From: Hemibagrus wyckioides
Lineage: Eukaryota; Chordata; Actinopteri; Siluriformes; Bagridae
Direction of reading: 5' to 3'
NCBI RefSeq assembly: GCF_019097595.1
Contig: NC_080726.1
Location: 18,872,205 to 18,936,204, forward strand
DNA length: 64,000 nt
Part shown: in pieces, positions 11,581 to 22,847 of the stretch
Position numbering within the stretch: position 1 is the stretch's first letter
Layout of the letters: the number at the start of each line of letters is the position of its first letter
The notes under the pieces: model-generated
The model's database searches: none
What the model saw: only the letters and a program-made list of their open reading frames with translations
Told to the model about the DNA's origin: nothing
Program-made: the position numbers and the translations under genes

Positions 11581-13477
11581 TTGTGAAAACAGTGGAAGGG
11601 GGGGATGACAGGATCAAACTGTGAGGGACCCACCGGACTTACCATGGCAGACGTCAAAAAGTCTAGCTGCACAAGAAAATAATGAAGGCAAAAGCTTCCT
11701 TCCACTGCACTTTGCTCCAGTCAGGATTTACTGATTTAATCTCTAATTGGTCTGGATTTATTTTTTCTTTTCTTTTCAATAAAATCAGCTGACACCTCAT
11801 CGTTCTGATGACCCACACGTTCTAACACGTTAGCATCTCTAAAGTAACAATTTGCATGAGGTATTGAAGGACAGATGTTAAAAAAATTTGTGAGGGTTTC
11901 TGTAAGCAGACGTAAAGCTGTAAAACTTTACCAGAGGAAAAGTGAGAGGAAGGCTGCTATAACGTAAGTGAGAACAGGAAGTAGCTTCTTTCATGGAGGT
12001 TCCACGACGTTCAACGTAGCTATAATGGATAATATTCAGCTTTGTTGTACATTTTATTACTGTTTAAATAAATCAGTCCCTCCAGGATTTTATAATCTGA
12101 AATTCATGCAAAATCAAATGAACCAAATGTTAATTAATAAATAAATAAATAAATAAATAAATATTTAATATTGAACTATTATTGTAATTAGTTTATTATT
12201 AGATATTAAATATTAAAATATTACTTTAATTTATATTATATTAATATTTTAAAATATTTTGTGAAACTCTTCATTTTAAAAAATGACCGCAGAGTTTTAA
12301 AAAAGAGACCACAGAAGAATCCTGTTTGCGATTTTACCAATTTAAGTAGTTTTCCATTTAAAAAACACAGCAACATCAATGATTTTTGGCTACAACTGAA
12401 TAACGTATTCTACTTATTACTGATTTTCAGTTGATCGTTTTCCTGTAACATCCACACTCTGTTTGTGTTTTTTTCCTTACTTGAGTTTTTAACTTAATGT
12501 TATTTACTGCGTTATAAACCTGTGTGTGTTTTTTTATGTTTGTTTGATGAAATTTAAAGATGTTGACTATGTTTAAACAATTTTAAAAATTAATGATATG
12601 AACATTTGTTAATGCACATATTCAGCTAATGAGCCAAGTAATAGAGAAGCTTGTTTGTGGTGTTGTAGTTCGTTTTGTGTCTTTAGTTCATTTAGTTCAT
12701 GTTTTGTCTTTTTCATGTTAACTAACATGTCAAACGTTGTATCACTGAAAGAAATCTTAAAACAAAGCATGATTTACAGCTTACGTGATAAAAACTATGT
12801 TAATTTAAAACGAAATTAAAAGGCAAATTGCAGATTTGGATATTTACCTGCATATTTTCGTACAACCTGTATGTTATTCGCTTTTTATAGTTTTTTCCCG
12901 CCCACTTATTTATCTAGAGCTATCCAATTGGCCCCAACCCCTCAAATTATAGCAGTACTGAGATGGCTCATAATCGGGAGTAAAAAATATACAGTGGTCC
13001 ATAAATATTGATTGATTTGTAATTGCAGAAAGGATTTGTAGTTGTAATAAGAAGACTAAAATTTCACTGATCTTAAAAAAAATTAAAAATCGGAAAGCGT
13101 GATTCTTCAAGCTTCTAATGTGAATGTAAACAAGTCCTCCATCACCAATGAAACAATAATTTTACACACATCAAGATTAATTTTTCATATTGGATCATTT
13201 TTTAAACTTCAAATAAATAAGAAATTAAAGTTACAAAGATATATTGCGAAGCCCCACCCCATCATTTATCATTTATCCAATTGGTTGTAAACATAATCAA
13301 AGATTTGTAATTGTTGAAAACTCTGATTGATAATGCTGCATAAATATAAACATTTTAAATATAAACATATACTCATAGTTTTATTTACAAACGACTTTAA
13401 ACAATTCTAGAATTAATTCATGTATCCTTTCAAAAAAAAAAAGGCGGGATTTTGACGTACTAGCTACAAGAGTGCTA

Positions 13478-13516
<39 letters not shown>

Positions 13517-13730
13517 GTGTGCATGCATGTGTGTGCATTTTTTGTGAAGTAACTTTGCAGACTTGCTGAGTCACATATGTCTCACACACACACAGACAGA
13601 CACACACTCACACACGTGCAAAGAGCCAGCTTTGGTATTCTCAGCACACACAAACAGCACCGGATACACTCAGTGTGTGTGTGTGTGTGTGTGTGTGTTT
13701 GAGAGAAAGTGTTAGGCTCCCTCTGCAGGA

Positions 13731-13808
13731 CTTGAACAAAAACTTTGTTTCGGTTCATTCAGAAGGAGAAAATCTGAAGACCATTAACATCCTCGCTTCT
13801 GTTTTCAG
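13731..13808 (+). other. Candidate internal exon upstream of kcnj13
   Basis: CTCCCTCTGCAG gives an acceptor ending near 13734 and CTGTTTTCAG|GTGACA a donor near 13809. The interval is unique DNA between GT microsatellites and is open in one frame. It is best read as a possible non-coding 5' exon of kcnj13; nothing proves transcription. Confidence 0.2.
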
Positions 13809-13975
13809 GTGACACAAATGAGACAGACTTTTAAGTGTTTCTTTTTTTCCCCTGTATGGTGGGGTAAAAGGGGGTGGGGTTTTGTACTGGGTTTTGTCCA
13901 ATGAGTGGACATGTTAAATAGTGCTTTATTTGTTTGTATGGAGAGATACAGAGTTACAGAGTTACAGTGCATCCT

Positions 13976-14076
13976 TATATAAAGAGGACAGAGAGGACTG
14001 AGGGACCAAAGTGTGTGTGTATGTGTGTGTGTGTGTGTGTGTCTCTGCTCTCACAAAAAACTCCAGCATACTGAAG
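13976..14076 (+). promoter_or_regulatory. TATA box and candidate first exon
   Basis: TATATAAAG at 13976-13984 is followed at normal spacing (start expected near 14008) by about 70 bp ending ACTGAAG|GTATGA, a good donor at 14077. The next same-strand acceptor of note is TTTTTCAG at 17990-17997, which opens the kcnj13 coding exon. This is therefore a plausible kcnj13 promoter and non-coding exon, by inference. A GT run lies inside the proposed exon. Confidence 0.35.
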
Positions 14077-14268
14077 GTATGAATTTATTTATTTATTTAT
14101 TTATTTATTTATTGATTGCTGTCATCATAGAACATCAGGAATCTAATCATTTCTAGAATATTCTTCAGATGCTCTTATTGAAAGTTTAAAATGATGGGGT
14201 TTTTTTTATAAGTATGAATGAAGTGTGTGATTGATCAGTGCTGACAGGTCAAGCACTACTGTGTAAGA

Positions 14269-14306
<38 letters not shown>

Positions 14307-14849
14307 GAAAGGATGTGGAAGAGAGAAAGAAAGGGAAGACAGAAAGAAAACAAATAAGGTGTATGGAAAGTGTGTGAAAAGAAGAAAGAGGACAGAAATA
14401 AAGAACAAGAGAACGAATGAGTTTAAAGATACAGGGGAGGTGGCAGGAACAAACAGTGAAAGAAGGAGAGAAGAACAGACACAGGAAAGATAGAAGACAC
14501 AGGAAATGTAAATAAAAGGAGAGAGCTAGAAGAGAATGAAGGGGAGAACCAGTGAGAGGGTTAAGCTGCGTGACGGTGGGAAGGAAGAAAAGAAATAAAG
14601 TGAATAAGGGAAAGAAGGGAAGAAGAGACAGGGGGAGAGTGATCCTCTGTCACGTTGCAGCTAGTGCATCACATGAAGTATATGTACTGTACATGAGACA
14701 CACACACACACCTGCATGCTCCTCTCTCTCAGCGGTCTCAGCTCTCTGTTCATCACCCTCAGGGCATCATGGGCATTCTTTGTGTGTGAGAGAGAGAGAA
14801 TAACAAAGAACAGAAGAGATGGATGGATAGAAAGAAAGTGGACACATGT

Positions 14850-14854
<5 letters not shown>

Positions 14855-14887
<33 letters not shown>

Positions 14888-15650
14888 CAGGTCAGTGTGT
14901 AAAATTGTGCAGTGTGTGTGTGTGTGTGTGTGTTCGGGTCAGTGTGTAAAATTGTGCAGTGTGTGTCTGTGTGTGTGTTCAGGTCAGTGTGTAAAATTGT
15001 GCAGTGTGTGTGTGTGTGTGTGTGTCTGTTCAGGTCAGTGTGTAAAATTGTGCAGTGTGTGTGTGTGTTCAAGTTAGTCTGTATTATTGTGCAGTGTGTG
15101 TATTCTGGTCAGTGCATATAATTGTGCAGTGGGTGTGTGTGTGTTCTGGTCAGTGTTTGTAATTGTGTAGTGTGTGTGTGTGTGTGTGTGTTCAGGTCAG
15201 TGTGTAAAATTGTGCAGTGTGTGTTTGTGTCAGTGTGTATAATTGTGTAGTGTTTGTGTGTTCAGGTTAGAGTGTAACATTGTGTACTGTGTATGTGTGT
15301 GTGTTCAGGTCAGTGTGTATAATTGTGCATTGTGTGTGTTTGGGTCAGTGTGTGTAATTGTGTAGTGTGTTTTCGGGTCTGTTTGTGTAATTGTGCTGTG
15401 TGTGTGTTCAGGTCAGTGTGTGTAATAGTGTAGAGTGTTTTCAGGTCTGTGTGTGTAATTGCGCAGTGTGTATGTGTGTGTGTGTTCAGGTCAGTGTGTA
15501 TAATTGTGCAGTGTGTGTGTTCGGGTCAGTGTGTGTAATAGTGTAGAGTGTTTTCAGGTCTGTGTGTGTAACTGTGCTGTGTGTGTTTGTGTATTCAAGT
15601 CAGTGTGTATAATTGTGTAGTGTGTGTATATGTGTGTGTGTAGTTGTTAG
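14855..15650 (+). repeat. Minisatellite, about 17 units of 40-55 bp
   Basis: The core TTCAGGTCAGTGTGTAAAAT followed by TGTGCAGTGTGTGTG repeats from about 14887 to 15630 with variable GT length. Early units (14887-15050) are almost identical and later ones diverge (TATAATTGTGTAG, TTCGGGTC). The plus strand is strongly G/T-rich. The CVCVC-type frames are artefacts. Confidence 0.95.
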
Positions 15651-16026
15651 TACTATACTATTCAGTAGTATACAGGTTATTATACACTATACTACACTCC
15701 TCCATCCTGCTGCTATACTGGTGTAGATGGTTTTATGTGACATTGATGTCGTCCAGGTTCTGTGTTATACTGAGAACCGTGATACTGGTTTAAACCGGTT
15801 CAGTTTATCATATCAACTAATTTCCATGCAGCACTGATGTTACTCTAGAGCTCTGAGCTCTTTATATCACATGATTACTAGCTTTACTTGTTTAAAACGT
15901 ACACATACACACACACACACACACACCGCCATAGGCATTGTCTCTATAAGATGCATCATGGGATCTTCACATGATGTTTAGACCTTCAGGAAACACAAAA
16001 AACACACAGAGAAACATTTCTCTCTC

Positions 16027-16057
<31 letters not shown>

Positions 16058-16247
16058 TTTTATTGCTGTGTCACTATCTCGATTTCTGTCTAGCTCCAGT
16101 TTTTTTAGATAAACACAGCTTTCAGTACAAATCACTTCTGCAATGTTTCACTCCAATGTCCCAATTATTATAGAGAAAAGGGATTAAAGTTTACACACAC
16201 ACACACACACACACAGCTGTAAAACATCACTAATTAAATTAGCAGTG

Positions 16248-16279
<32 letters not shown>

Positions 16280-17094
16280 CTCTCACTTCTTTTCACCCAA
16301 AAATATTTTTAGTTATATTCCTTCATGCATTAACTAAATTTCACAGAATGCATTAAAACAAAACTGATTGCTGACACATTTGTATTAAAGTTCAGTTGTT
16401 AACTTCAGTTAACATCAGTTGTTTTTTCCCCCCAGACATTCATCATTGATGTTACAGTGTAAAAATATATTATTAGTAGTAGTAGTAGTAGTAGTAGTAG
16501 TATATTATTAATATAATAATATTATAAATAATATTATAGTATTATTTACATTATATTCATTACTTATAATTTGAAGGCGTAAAGATCTAAAGCTTTAAGC
16601 AGACACGTGATTATTGAACACAGGGAGTCCTGGTAGTTATCATACCCTGAGTTTGTCATCAGGTAGGTGTGAAATGTTGCAGAAATGATTGGAAGTGAAG
16701 TCTCACAGCAGAACCTGGTGAAAATGAGTAGGTTCAGGGTCATGAAGAATGTGCTTTCAGTGTATTTTTGGCAATCGCGAATGGTCAGTGTGCATTTAGG
16801 TCTCCTGTCTCGTTGATTTACTTTATCTGCTGAGATGAAACACCAGAGTCATTTTAGTAATTTGTGTGTGAGTATGTTTTGCTGATTCATTTCAATTCAA
16901 TTACAAGTCTTTCCATCAAGACTGGGAGTCCTGGGCTTTGTAACAAACAGAACTCAGTCAGTCTGAATCATCAACTGCACCTTCACCATACAGACTGTAA
17001 GCACAGTGCAAAGTCCTAACTCTAGGCTTTCTTCACATGCCTCCTTCTGTGGTACCAGAACAACAATACCTGGAGAGCTGGAGATAATGAACAC
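15651..17094. other. Intergenic, simple repeats
   Basis: CA tracts at 15902-15926 and 16193-16214, (CTGT)n at 16027-16058, (CT)n at 16249-16277 and (AGT)n at 16474-16502. No gene is seen. Confidence 0.6.
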
Positions 17095-17335
17095 CTTCAT
17101 TTGGTCTTATATTCAGCGAAGATCTCACCTGGCCCTACAACGAAACTAATAAGGAATTCAAAGCAATATCTGTACTTGCTCAGACGACTAAAGAAATTTA
17201 GCATGACTGCCCTTGAACTTCTACAAGGTATTATTGAAAGCATTCTTGCTAGCAGCTTGATAGTCTGGTTTGGAAGCTTGACTGTCTGGCATCTCGGCAC
17301 TACTCTTTAGTGAGAGGTCAGAACTGCTCAAACCA
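17095..17335 (+). mobile_element. LINE reverse transcriptase 3' fragment
   Basis: The plus-strand frame reads QYLYLLRRLKKFSM, then ALELLQGIIESILASSLIVW and FGSLTV. This matches the end of fish non-LTR reverse transcriptases, where LRRL, an IESIL motif and a W(Y/F)G motif occur in this order. The upstream polymerase domain is missing, so this is a 5'-truncated dead copy. The clade (Rex/L2-like) is not determined. Confidence 0.65.
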
Positions 17336-17379
17336 TCGCAGGAGCAGCCTAAACATCACTAAAAGACCTTGAGCAAGTG

Positions 17380-17605
17380 CTTGTAGGTGCTTTCCATGGT
17401 GGTCAGGGGTCAGTGTGGGCATTCTGCAGCCATGCATCTCCAAGCACTGTGAGTACTGACATTAGTTTTTTCAGCAATTTGTGCCACAGTAGCTCTTCTG
17501 ATAGGATTGGACTAGACTGCCTAGCATTTGTTTCCACAGTTTCACCTGTTGTCCTATCCTATCAACTTCAACAACCATCTGTTCTCTTGCTGCCTGATAT
17601 ATCCC
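17380..17605 (-). mobile_element. Decayed Tc1-like fragment
   Basis: Phrases such as TTTTTTCAGCAATTTGTGCC, CACAGTAGCTCTTCTGATAG and TGCTGCCTGATATATCCCAC align with the 5' part of the Tc1-like family also seen at 57808-58668 and, as a short derivative, at 23427-23592. It is too diverged to encode anything. Confidence 0.6.
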
Positions 17606-17997
17606 ACCCCCTGACAAGTAACCATGTATATTTGAAAAAAAAAATGACAAAAGTATACTTTTTACATGCATACATTGGTAAGTACACTTGTAGAGAAGTC
17701 CTCTAGGCCAAGTAAACTGTTACATTTATATTTTGAAGTACTAATATGGGTATGGAACCTGTGATTATGGTAAATACTCAGGTCTACTTATTTAAGGCCC
17801 CCATTAAAATTTCATCAGTTTCATGTTAGTGAGCTTTAATCCAGTTTACAAATCTGTCTAGACACATTTTTGTGTTCAGAGATCTATCTTGATTGGCCCC
17901 TGCAGCTCCTTGAAAAATACATTTGAAAAATAGTCTCAGATTTTTGCACCATATTGTTTAGTCAAACTAGTTGACCTTATTTTGTTGCATTTTTCAG
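17606..17997. other. kcnj13 upstream region
   Basis: Unique AT-rich DNA ending in TTTGTTGCATTTTTCAG, a good splice acceptor at 17981-17997, just 43 bases before the kcnj13 ATG. This implies an upstream non-coding exon. Confidence 0.5.
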
Positions 17998-18040
17998 GTC
18001 CAAATCAACATCTTCATTACCCCCTACCCTCCCTGTTGGC

Positions 18041-20404
18041 ATGGCAAGCAGCAGCTCATCATTCCCACTAATGAAAACCAAACCTCAGCATCAGAGATTG
18101 GTTAGTAAGGATGGGCGGAGTCTTATGCGCAGCCCTGCCTCCGGTGTACGGGAAACATGGATTGGGGCATTTAAGGACATGTGGGGGGCATGGCTATCCC
18201 TGCGTTGGCGGTGGGTGGTGTTGGCATTCTGTGGCTCATTCCTCCTCCACTGGCTTCTCTTTGCTGTACTGTGGTATGTCTTGGCACGTGCCAATGGTGA
18301 TTTGGGTGTTGACCATGACAACCCACCACCCGGGCATACGCTGTGTGTCAAATATGTCACGGGATTCACTGCTGCGTTCTCGTTTGCCCTGGAGACCCAG
18401 TTGACCATCGGATATGGGACAATGTACCCTAACGCTGACTGCCCCACTGCCATTGCCCTTCTTGCCCTGCAGATGCTGCTGGGGCTCATGCTTGAGGCCT
18501 TCATCACTGGTACATTTTTTTTTTTCAAATTATATTCTATAAACAAAAATGAATCATTTAGATTTTTTCATTGTTATGTTGCTTATTATGATTGTTGGAT
18601 GGTCCACATTGCAACATCACACTGGGTTGAACTTTCTGTCAATATAAATAACTTTAATATCCAGAACTTCTATTTAGGTGAGTAAAATAAGTAAAATTAT
18701 AAAACTGGTATTTAAAGTACTTTATGAAAGACAAAAAAATATAATTTTCCAACTGTGCATTTCTGGATCATTTAAACTGTTACATATTAAGAAAAAGCTC
18801 TAAGTATTGAATAACTGTACATATACTGTAACTTATTTAAACATTACAGCTGACTTGTAACCCATAAACCAATAAAAACAAAACCCACACACAGATTTTG
18901 TGTAAATGAGTTAATCAGACACTTTTCTCAGTGACTCTGCATATGTTTGTCAGAAAACCTTTTAGTTTAGTGGCTCTCAGTGTCATACATTATGTAAACT
19001 CGTGTTTAAATTATGACAACAGATGTGTAAGATTTTATGAAAATTGTTTGATGCAAATGGTGACTGATGTCAAATAAATTGAAAGGTGTAACACCAAGAA
19101 TAATTATGTGGCGGTGGTGTACAAAAGCTGTATTATAAATTTAGGCTATATAATAAAAGGCGAAATTAGTTATTAACTTTAACCAACTATAATAATGACC
19201 ATGAGCATCATTTTAATTAATACATTAATTGATTGATTATTTGGTTGATTAGTTGATTCATTCATTTTAATTACTTTTCTTTGGCTCTTTCAACTATTGT
19301 CACTGTCAATATGTCCAGTTATTTATGAATACACAACGTGAGTGTACATATTTTTTCTATATATAATTTATAAAGATTCTCTAAGACTAATAACAACAAT
19401 ATGTATAGCTCACATGTAGAGTTTAGATTGTAAACACTGGGTCTGGGAACAATAGGAGTCCAGATTAAAATTGTATATAGCTGAATAGCTTTAAAATAAA
19501 TCTAATATAGTTTATGGAAATTTTGTTTATTTACAATTCAGGTTTTTAGACAATAGCTTAAAGATAATATGAGTTCCGGTCAGCTCAAATCAGTCTAGTG
19601 GGTCTCATCAGACCTAGAGCTCAAACACATCTGAAGTTTGTGACCAGTATTTGCATGATTTTATGCACTGCACTGCTGCCATGAGATTGGTTGACAGGAA
19701 AATTGTTGGAATAATCAGGAATATAGGCGATCCTGCTGAAAAAGGGTCTAAAAAACTTGATTTTTTACCATTTCTTTGTTTTCCTTCTCTTTCAATCTCT
19801 CTCAGGTGCATTTGTGGCTAAATTCTCTCGTCCACAGAAGCGTTGCAGTGGAATCTTGTTCAGTCCTAAGGCTGTGGTGTGTGAAGTCGAGGGTCAACGT
19901 TGTCTAATGTTCCGTGTGTGTAACCTGCTCTCAAGGCCACTGGTCGACGTTTGTGTAAGTGCTGTACTCTATGAGGAACAGGACGACCACACAATCCGCC
20001 AAACTGCCTTGGATTTCCTGTTGGATGGCCTAGGCTCGCGGCCTTGTCCCCTCTTCCTGTCACCTTTGACCTTTCTCCACCCCTTGACCCCAGATAGCCC
20101 CCTGAATCGTGCCATGCCCCCGTCAGGCCAGTCACAGTTTGAGCTAGTTGTGTTCCTTTCCGCTTCCCAAGAGGGCACTGGATCCGCCTACCAGAAGAGG
20201 ACGTCCTATTTGGCTGACGAGATCCAATATGGCCGTCGTTTCACCAAAGCCGTCCTGCATGGAGAGCGGCGAAACAGCACTCAAGCCATGCGTTATTTCG
20301 ACACGCACATTTGCCCACTTATGGGACCCAACAATTACAGCAACTCTCGGGACAAGGAGTGTGTGGTACAGGTCAACGGAGACGGTAACGATGCAATGGA
20401 ATAG
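18041..20404 (+). CDS. kcnj13: Inward-rectifier potassium channel 13 (Kir7.1)
   Basis: Two exons, 18041-18509 and 19806-20404, join in phase (G|GT) to give 355 residues; human Kir7.1 has 360. Kir7.1 is a weakly rectifying plasma-membrane K+ channel of epithelia, retina and pigment cells and works as a tetramer. Visible parts: cytoplasmic N-terminus; first membrane helix about 57-82; pore helix and selectivity filter TIGYG at 122-126; second helix about 137-156; then the C-terminal domain starting FVAKFSRPQKR. Met128, just after the filter, equals the Met125 that marks Kir7.1 and gives it low conductance, which separates it from other Kir genes. The start fits the family and follows a splice acceptor at 17997. 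The sequon at human Asn95 is missing: the fish has GHT at 98-100. In zebrafish this gene shapes pigment stripes. The stop is followed at once by a GT repeat. Identification is secure. Confidence 0.95.
18510..19805 (+). other. kcnj13 intron
   Basis: The single coding intron runs from GTACAT (18510) to TCTCTCTCAG (ending 19805). It is AT-rich, with no repeats of note and no nested gene seen. Confidence 0.85.
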
Positions 20405-20830
20405 CTGTGTGTGTGTGTGTCTTTGTGTGTCCTCCATTTTTCCTCATCCACTCTGTGCACATGAAAGGGCATTTCATTTGAGAACAACATTCAGATAACT
20501 TTTACATTTCATTCCATTGATGCTAATCACTAGCTAGTAATTGGTCAGATCACTAGCTAGTACCTCTCTTATTGCTTATCACAAGCTAGGATCTTAATCA
20601 TATTTCAAAACATCAATTTAAAAAAAAACATCTTATTTCACTCAGTGGAGTAATTCTATACTAATTGATAGACACTGAATTGCTAGGAGGATGCTAATCA
20701 AAAGCACGGAAGCAACCAGCAAGCTTAAATACAAGTTAAATCCTACACAGCCGATCATTTACATCTTTTCATGATTGTTTTCCTAAATAACAATCACGGC
20801 GATAAAGATACACTGTGAAGCCACTAGCAT
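20405..20830 (+). other. Shared 3' region, kcnj13 and opposite gene
   Basis: This should hold the kcnj13 3' UTR. No clear AATAAA is seen before the opposite-strand gene's poly(A) signal; the first plus-strand AATAAA is at 21186-21191. If that is used, the two 3' ends overlap tail to tail. Confidence 0.4.
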
Positions 20831-20836
20831 TTTATT
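20831..20836 (-). promoter_or_regulatory. Poly(A) signal AATAAA
   Basis: TTTATT on the plus strand reads AATAAA on the minus strand, 27 bases past the stop codon of the unnamed minus-strand gene. It suits a very short 3' UTR. Confidence 0.5.
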
Positions 20837-20862
20837 TCCACTCCACAGTCCAGAGTGATTCT

Positions 20863-22847
20863 TCAGATCTGCCTCCCGGCATCAGCCAGAAACTTTAGCA
20901 TTTTTTGTTTTCCTTTCTCCGAAATGCCCAGGTCAACTTTGAAAATAAGCTCCTTCACGGAATCGAGATGCAGAATGGAGAGAAAACCAGGAGTATTTTC
21001 CACCTGCAAGGACTGGATTTGAACAACACTGTTCTTCTGTATCCATATCACACCATCTGGACTTGAAAAAGAAAGGAACAGCAAGAAGGGTGGATGAACA
21101 TTTATGTGACGTTTTGCGAATTAACAATTATTAAGTGATGATTTTAGAGTACACTGCTGATAGCTAAACACTACTGCTTACAGCTAATAAATTAGTGTCA
21201 AAGGTGCCAGGTGATTGTGGTACAAATTAGCAAAATAGCATCAAATATTAAAGCTTGGAAACATGCAGACTTCAATTAGCTAGCCACTTGAAGGAATGGG
21301 AACACATTTGTTTGTTTTTTGTACAATTTAAACAAAACCTAAGCAACATATTTAGCTCTTTATTTAGCTTCGAGTAATTAGATCAATCTTTCAAAATGGA
21401 AATAATTATACACAATTCTAAGTGTTAATGTACAGTGCTATTAACCACTAAGCTAAGAACACTGTAGTGAAATCCCATTTACTCAAGTGGCAAAGCCTGG
21501 ACAGTTTTTTGTTTTTGTCATGAGACATTTTTTTCCCACATGAAGGATGAGCAATCACCGGAATTCGCACATAGATCTGCATGATTATACTGATAGTCGC
21601 ACACTGTATATTACTGTTTTTACTTTCCTATTAAAACCTAGATAACTCTCTGCATTATTAAAGTACTTATCTTCTCTGAGTCTTTGCTCTGAAGGATTTT
21701 ATGAGCAGAGGTAAATTTTAGTCATCGTTTTCCTCTTTAAGTAATCAATCTAATATATACTGTAAATCAGAAATCAGAAAATTTTATATCAGTATTGCTT
21801 ATGTGTGTAAAACATTGTGATCCCTAAGATCTTTTTTTTTCTTTCGTACCAAATGGAAGACATTTTTAAACACTGACTATTGTTTGTACATTAAACTGTG
21901 CGGAAGGGCCTGTGTGGCCTGTGAAAGAATTACCATCATTTTGTAACATATAACAAGAAAGAGGAATTAAAATAATATTCATAAAAAATCATTTTGATAA
22001 CTTTTTTTTTTGCTTTATTTCTATTAACACCAAATGTAAAATATTACTGTAATATTGATTTTGTCCCCATTCGATGTCCATGAGACACTACAAAGATATA
22101 TGTACTTTTATATGTAGCATGTCATCTATATGAGCTCAGTCTTCATTGGCCTTCCATAACACATCACAGCAATTTTCACTTGTGAGCCGCTCATCATTCT
22201 TACCACCTTTCAAAAACAAATACAGCAAGTGGAACCCATGTCAAGTATGAACGGTTGACAAAAACAATCGTCACACAGTCATAACACAAGTATTGAGTGA
22301 TAAACAAGATATGTCATTGTTAATAAATAAAAAATAGCTGTTGTAGGCAAATCAATGTGGTAGAGAGACTTTATAACTTGATACTTTGGTACCTCTGAAT
22401 CATCACACCATCAGTTTACGTTGATGATGAACAGCACACCACTAAGTGGTTTATTCTCTAATTTAAACTTTCTATCAAACCACGAGACAAAAACGGAGAG
22501 TATAATGCCACTCCCATAATTAGCATTGAACTGAGATTTATCGTATTTTCCATCATGTGTTCATATTCATAAGATCTGCACATTACACACAAGTAACTGA
22601 TAGTCATGATTATTATGCTAGCCCAGTGTGACCTGTACTGGTGTCAGTTTTTATCTGAAAGCAACACCTTATTAAGTGTAATTCAATTTTGTCCCAATCG
22701 GTGCAATAACTCACTTGAAAAGCTGAACCAATTTAGTACAGGAGTGTATTCAGGATACTTGAAGCCATAGTTTTAATACCTGAATGACGTACTCGATTCA
22801 CTGAGAGTTTCATTTTGAAACATATGTCGGCATCCAAATGGTCAAAG
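20863..22847 (-). CDS. Unnamed gene, last two coding exons
   Basis: Two minus-strand exons join in phase: 22847-22780 (after TTTCACAG, ending CATTCAG|GTATTA) and 21056-20863 (after AAGTCCAG). The G left by the first exon and the AT opening the second make a codon, and the joined frame stays open for 86 residues to a TGA at 20863. The first part begins FDHLDADICFKMKLSV. The second begins DGVIWIQKNSVVQIQ and holds LHLDSVKELIFKVDL and KGKQKMLKFLADAGRQI, mixed helix and strand in look, with no signal peptide or membrane segment. A poly(A) signal follows the stop by 27 bases. The upstream exons are not found; the leading C of 22847 needs two bases from an earlier exon. I do not recognise the family and propose no function. 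It lies between kcnj13 and efhd1, convergent with the first. Phase, splice sites and poly(A) signal argue against chance. Confidence 0.6.
21057..22779 (-). other. Intron of the unnamed gene
   Basis: AT-rich and unusually free of microsatellites for this window. No other minus-strand exon that keeps the phase was spotted. Confidence 0.4.

Larger units (their letters stand above)
8826..13730. other. Intergenic, simple repeats and unresolved DNA
   Basis: AT-rich DNA with (AAT)n at 9740-9880, paired GT and CA runs at 9943-10095, further CA/GT runs at 10252-10600, (AAAT)n near 12141 and GT runs at 13481-13512 and 13675-13698. One non-repetitive stretch at 11310-11580 is listed separately. No gene is identified. 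Confidence 0.5.

Noticed and set aside
14823..15121. Cys/Val-rich plus-strand frames
   Set aside because: Translations of the GT minisatellite; the unit length is near 50 bp and the frame is chance.
14855..15650. Possible CRISPR-like array
   Set aside because: Units are contiguous and drift gradually, with no unique spacers; the DNA is eukaryotic.
18091..18546. 151-residue minus frame opposite kcnj13 exon 1
   Set aside because: Antisense shadow of a strongly conserved channel exon.
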